From Sphingomonas sp. (GTDB lineage Bacteria > Pseudomonadota > Alphaproteobacteria > Sphingomonadales > Sphingomonadaceae), in contig NZ_JANYGG010000138.1 of NCBI RefSeq assembly GCF_025362505.1, forward strand, positions 1-64,000: a DNA stretch of 64,000 nucleotides, given 5' to 3'. The notes beneath the pieces are model-generated. The model was not told the origin of the DNA and did not search any database. It saw nothing but the letters and a program-made list of their open reading frames with translations. Position numbers and translations under genes: made by a program. This document shows, piece by piece, positions 61,475-64,000 of the stretch. How positions within the stretch are numbered: position 1 is the stretch's first letter; the number at the start of each line of letters is the position of its first letter.

Positions 61475-63818
61475 CCGCATCCGTGTGCTTATGGCGTGGG
61501 GATTTAGCCTTCTGCTGGAGGTCCGCCTGCTTCGCGCGCGTCTTGGCGGTTTCGCGCATCAATTGCGCGGCGCCCGACAGATAGGGTTTTGGCACGGCGA
61601 CGGCGCGGGTGGCGTACCAGGCCGCGGCGCGCAGCGCGAAATTGGGGTCGGTCAGGTGGACGCGACCGAGCGCCACCAGATCAGCGCGGCGACAGGCGAT
61701 GATCGTGTTGACTTGGCCTGGCTCGGTGATCGCGCCGACGCACAGGGTGCGAATGCCGACCTCGTTGCGGACGGTCTCGGAGAAGGGCACCTGATACATC
61801 CGGCCATAGACCGGCGACTGGTCGGGAACGGTCTGGCCCGATGACAGGCTGATAAGGTCGCAGCCGGCGTCCTTGAAGGCGCGCGCGATGGCGACGAGGT
61901 CGTCCTCGCCAAGCCCGCCCTCCCGCCAGTCGGTGGCAGACAGGCGGACCGACATCGGCTTGGCCTGTGGCCAAACGGCGCGCATCGCGGCAAACAACTC
62001 AAGCGGAAACCGCAAGCGGTTGTCGATCGATCCGCCAAATTCGTCCGATCGCTGATTGGTCAGCGGCGATAGGAAGCTGGCGACGAGATAGCCGTGCGCG
62101 GCGTGAAGCTCGAGCAAATCGAAGCCGGCACAATCGGCGCGTCGCGTTGCCGCCACGAAGTCGGCGACGATGGCGTTCATCCCCGCCCGGTCCAGTTCGG
62201 CTGGCGCCTGGCTTTCACCCGGCAGCCATGGCAAGTTTGAAGCAGATACGATCGGCCAGTTAAGTGCGGGGTCGGCGATCGGATGGTCCGCGGCCTCCCA
62301 GCCGAGCTGGGTCGACGCCTTGCGCCCGGCGTGACCGAGCTGAACCGCGAGCTTCGCGCCGCTGTTGGCCTTGGCGAAATCGACAATCCGTTTCCACGCC
62401 GCTTCCTGCGTTTCGTTCCACAGCCCGGGACAACCCAGCGTGATCCGCGCTTCGGGCGACGTGCAGGTCATTTCGACATACAACAAGCCCGCGCCGCCCA
62501 CGGCACGGGCGCCATAATGCATCAGGTGCCAATCGCCCGGCACGCCGTCGGTCGCGAGATATTGCGCCATTGGCGCGACGACGACGCGGTTAGGGATGGT
62601 CAGACCGCGCAGCTTCAATGGCGTGAACATCGGTGTCGGACGCTCGGCGGCAACGTCGATCCCGGTCTCGGCGGCATAATTTCGGTAAAAATCATCCTCG
62701 ACCGCGGCGAGAAAGGCCGGGTCGCGCAGCTCTAGATTGTCCCAAGTGATCGACTTAGCGCGCGACATGACCATCATCGCGAACTGCTGCGGCGGCATGT
62801 CCCACGAACACGCGACATGCTCGAACCAAGCGAGCGACACGGCGGCGTTGTGCTGGGTGATCTCGATCGCAGTCGCACGGTTCTCCCGATAGGCATCAAA
62901 CGCAGCCGGCACGTCGTGCTCATGCTCGACCAGGGCATCGGCCAGCGCGATCGCGCTTTCCATCGCCAGCTTGGTGCCCGACCCGATCGAGAAATGAGCA
63001 GTCGCCATAGCATCACCGAGCAGCACGATACGGCCGTGGGTCCAGCGCCGGCAGCTAATCCGCGGAAAGTTTCGCCACAGCGATCGGTTGACGAGCAATG
63101 GATGACCTTCGAGATCCTCAGCGAAGATCGCCTCGAGCGCTCGCGCCGCCTGCCGCTCGTCCATCGTGTCGAAGCCATTACCGGCCCAACACTCGGGCGT
63201 TGTCTCGATCACCCAGGTCGAATGATCGCGGTCATACTGATAGCAGTGGGCGACGATGATGCCGTGCGGCGTCTCGCGGAAGAAATAGGTGAAGTCGCTC
63301 AAAGGACGGGTCGAACCCATCCAGGTGAACTTATTGCGGGTCGGGCTTATCACCGGCTCGAACGCCGCGGCGTAGGCGTCACGGATGCGGCTGTTGGTGC
63401 CGTCGGCGGCAACGATCACGTCGGACTGGGCAAAACGCTGTTCGATCGTCGCCGGGTCGATCGATACTCCATAGTGGCTTTCGACCCCGACCGCATCGGC
63501 GCGGGCCTGCAGGATTTGAAGTAACTTCAGCCGGGCGCAACCAGCGAAACCATTACCGCCGCAATGGATGTCGTGGCCCTTGTAGCGGATGCGGATGTCG
63601 TCCCAATAGGCGAAGGCATCGGCGATCATCGCGTAGGATTCTGGATCTCGGCTGAGGAATTCGCCCAGCGTCTCGTCCGAGAAGACGACACCGAAGCCGA
63701 ACGTGTCGTCGGCCTGATTCTGCTCGAACAGCTCGACCTGCCAATCGGGCCGCACCTTCTTGACGAGGATGCCGAGGTAGAGACCCCCGGGGCCGCTGCC
63801 GATGATGCTGATCCGCAA
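61446..63818 (-). CDS. FAD monooxygenase / Old Yellow Enzyme fusion, 2-aminobenzoyl-CoA monooxygenase/reductase type
   Basis: A 790-residue bifunctional flavoprotein. Residues 1-395 are a class A flavin hydroxylase: GSGPGG at 7-12, later VIVAADGTNSRIRDAY, and GDAMATAHFSIGSGTKLAME. From about 405 to 775 is an OYE/YqjM-type reductase: PMFTPLKLRGLTIPNRVVVA, AVQLGHAGRKASTQLGW, and ELHAAHGYLVASFLSPLTNQ. This architecture is that of Aromatoleum (Azoarcus) evansii 2-aminobenzoyl-CoA monooxygenase/reductase and related salicylyl-CoA 5-hydroxylases. The former hydroxylates and reductively dearomatises 2-aminobenzoyl-CoA. Start TTG 63818, with GAGGAA six bases upstream, gives the conventional N-terminus; TTG 63857 is less likely. 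Confidence 0.9.
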   Translation of the reverse strand: MRISIIGSGPGGLYLGILVKKVRPDWQVELFEQNQADDTFGFGVVFSDETLGEFLSRDPESYAMIADAFAYWDDIRIRYKGHDIHCGGNGFAGCARLKLLQILQARADAVGVESHYGVSIDPATIEQRFAQSDVIVAADGTNSRIRDAYAAAFEPVISPTRNKFTWMGSTRPLSDFTYFFRETPHGIIVAHCYQYDRDHSTWVIETTPECWAGNGFDTMDERQAARALEAIFAEDLEGHPLLVNRSLWRNFPRISCRRWTHGRIVLLGDAMATAHFSIGSGTKLAMESAIALADALVEHEHDVPAAFDAYRENRATAIEITQHNAAVSLAWFEHVACSWDMPPQQFAMMVMSRAKSITWDNLELRDPAFLAAVEDDFYRNYAAETGIDVAAERPTPMFTPLKLRGLTIPNRVVVAPMAQYLATDGVPGDWHLMHYGARAVGGAGLLYVEMTCTSPEARITLGCPGLWNETQEAAWKRIVDFAKANSGAKLAVQLGHAGRKASTQLGWEAADHPIADPALNWPIVSASNLPWLPGESQAPAELDRAGMNAIVADFVAATRRADCAGFDLLELHAAHGYLVASFLSPLTNQRSDEFGGSIDNRLRFPLELFAAMRAVWPQAKPMSVRLSATDWREGGLGEDDLVAIARAFKDAGCDLISLSSGQTVPDQSPVYGRMYQVPFSETVRNEVGIRTLCVGAITEPGQVNTIIACRRADLVALGRVHLTDPNFALRAAAWYATRAVAVPKPYLSGAAQLMRETAKTRAKQADLQQKAKSPRHKHTDAVSVAAVRNS

Positions 63819-63896
63819 GACTGGTTCCTCGAAACGTTCGCCGCGAGTATAGCCCAAACGGCAAGATGCTTCAAACCTAAAAGACTTCGTGCTCGA

Positions 63897-64000
63897 TCAG
63901 AAGTCGACGCTCTGGCCGATGCCTCGTTCCCGCGCGCGCTGGTTGACGAGATAGGCTGCAGCGAGGTCTTGCGCGGCAATGCCGAGCGATTTGTAGAGCG
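63897..64000 (-). CDS. ornithine cyclodeaminase/mu-crystallin family protein, C-terminal fragment
   Basis: Only the last 34 residues are inside the window; the gene continues past 64000. The visible tail LYKSLGIAAQDLAAAYLVNQ then RARERGIGQSVDF is typical of the C-terminus of the family (YKSLG-x2-x2-DLAAA helix). Members are NAD(P)-dependent imine reductases or cyclodeaminases. It is 78 bases upstream of the monooxygenase on the same strand, so likely the same operon; it might reduce an imine or enamine intermediate formed from the amino group of the dearomatised ring (speculative). Confidence 0.72.
   Translation of the reverse strand, partial: LYKSLGIAAQDLAAAYLVNQRARERGIGQSVDF

Noticed and set aside
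1-64000. CRISPR arrays, rRNA genes, complete prophage or intact transposases
   Set aside because: No regularly spaced repeats, rRNA signatures or integrase/transposase domains were found on either strand.

Overview
The window is a high-GC alphaproteobacterial chromosome segment, most likely from Sphingomonadales. The main reasons are a sphingomonad-type serine palmitoyltransferase, a SciP (DUF1153) partner of CtrA, a PhaC/phasin system and a TonB-dependent receptor beside an aromatic-catabolism cluster. Genes are dense and often overlap by 1-4 bases. I used no database search; family names rest on motifs and remembered family features.

Layout. 1-5301: sphingolipid block, with serine palmitoyltransferase (cut by the window start), a CHASE3 hybrid histidine kinase, then a convergent operon of DUF2141 protein, lipid (ceramide?) kinase and Tam41-like nucleotidyltransferase. 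5432-7728: lptF-lptG. 7762-14647: fatty acid desaturase, DUF445 protein, RND pump and its adaptor. 14856-17086: two GlsB-type stress membrane proteins, a SIMPL protein, sciP. 17163-23822: mnmA, Flp pilin, PhzF-like enzyme, CDF metal transporter, pdxH, DnaJ-like chaperone, YihY protein, fabI. 23854-33507: purA, serA, serC, M23 peptidase, erpA, xthA, a GNAT-like protein, murA, clpS. 33755-42313: phasin, gmk, ATP12, HAD phosphatase, RluA synthase, lipoprotein, rarD, phaC. 42363-48345: a TRIC/UPF0126 gene split by a cargo-like insert, then an AlaC-like aminotransferase, DUF2721 protein, glpX and recJ. 48424-49704: tRNA-Glu followed by the remains of an integrated element.

49705-64000 is the accessory, most interesting part. 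It carries a 4HBT thioesterase, a secreted cyclase-family lipoprotein with a class V PLP enzyme, a TonB receptor, a protein joining two CDGSH iron-sulfur motifs to a double cupin, an indolepyruvate:ferredoxin-oxidoreductase-type pair (iorAB), an isatin-hydrolase-like cyclase, a MarR regulator, a fused FAD monooxygenase/Old Yellow Enzyme of the 2-aminobenzoyl-CoA monooxygenase/reductase type, and the end of an ornithine-cyclodeaminase-family gene. I infer a route isatin -> isatinate (2-aminophenylglyoxylate) -> 2-aminobenzoyl-CoA -> dearomatised CoA ester, as part of indole, oxindole or indole-acetate breakdown. Two intergenic regions share an ACGTGAAT-containing palindrome that could be the MarR operator.

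Separate regulatory threads are visible. A TGCTGCA(N)TGCAA motif lies upstream of the phasin, serC and desaturase genes (PhaR-like). A CtrA-like box precedes sciP. A GGAAC-N17-CGTC element precedes one GlsB gene (EcfG-like stress promoter).
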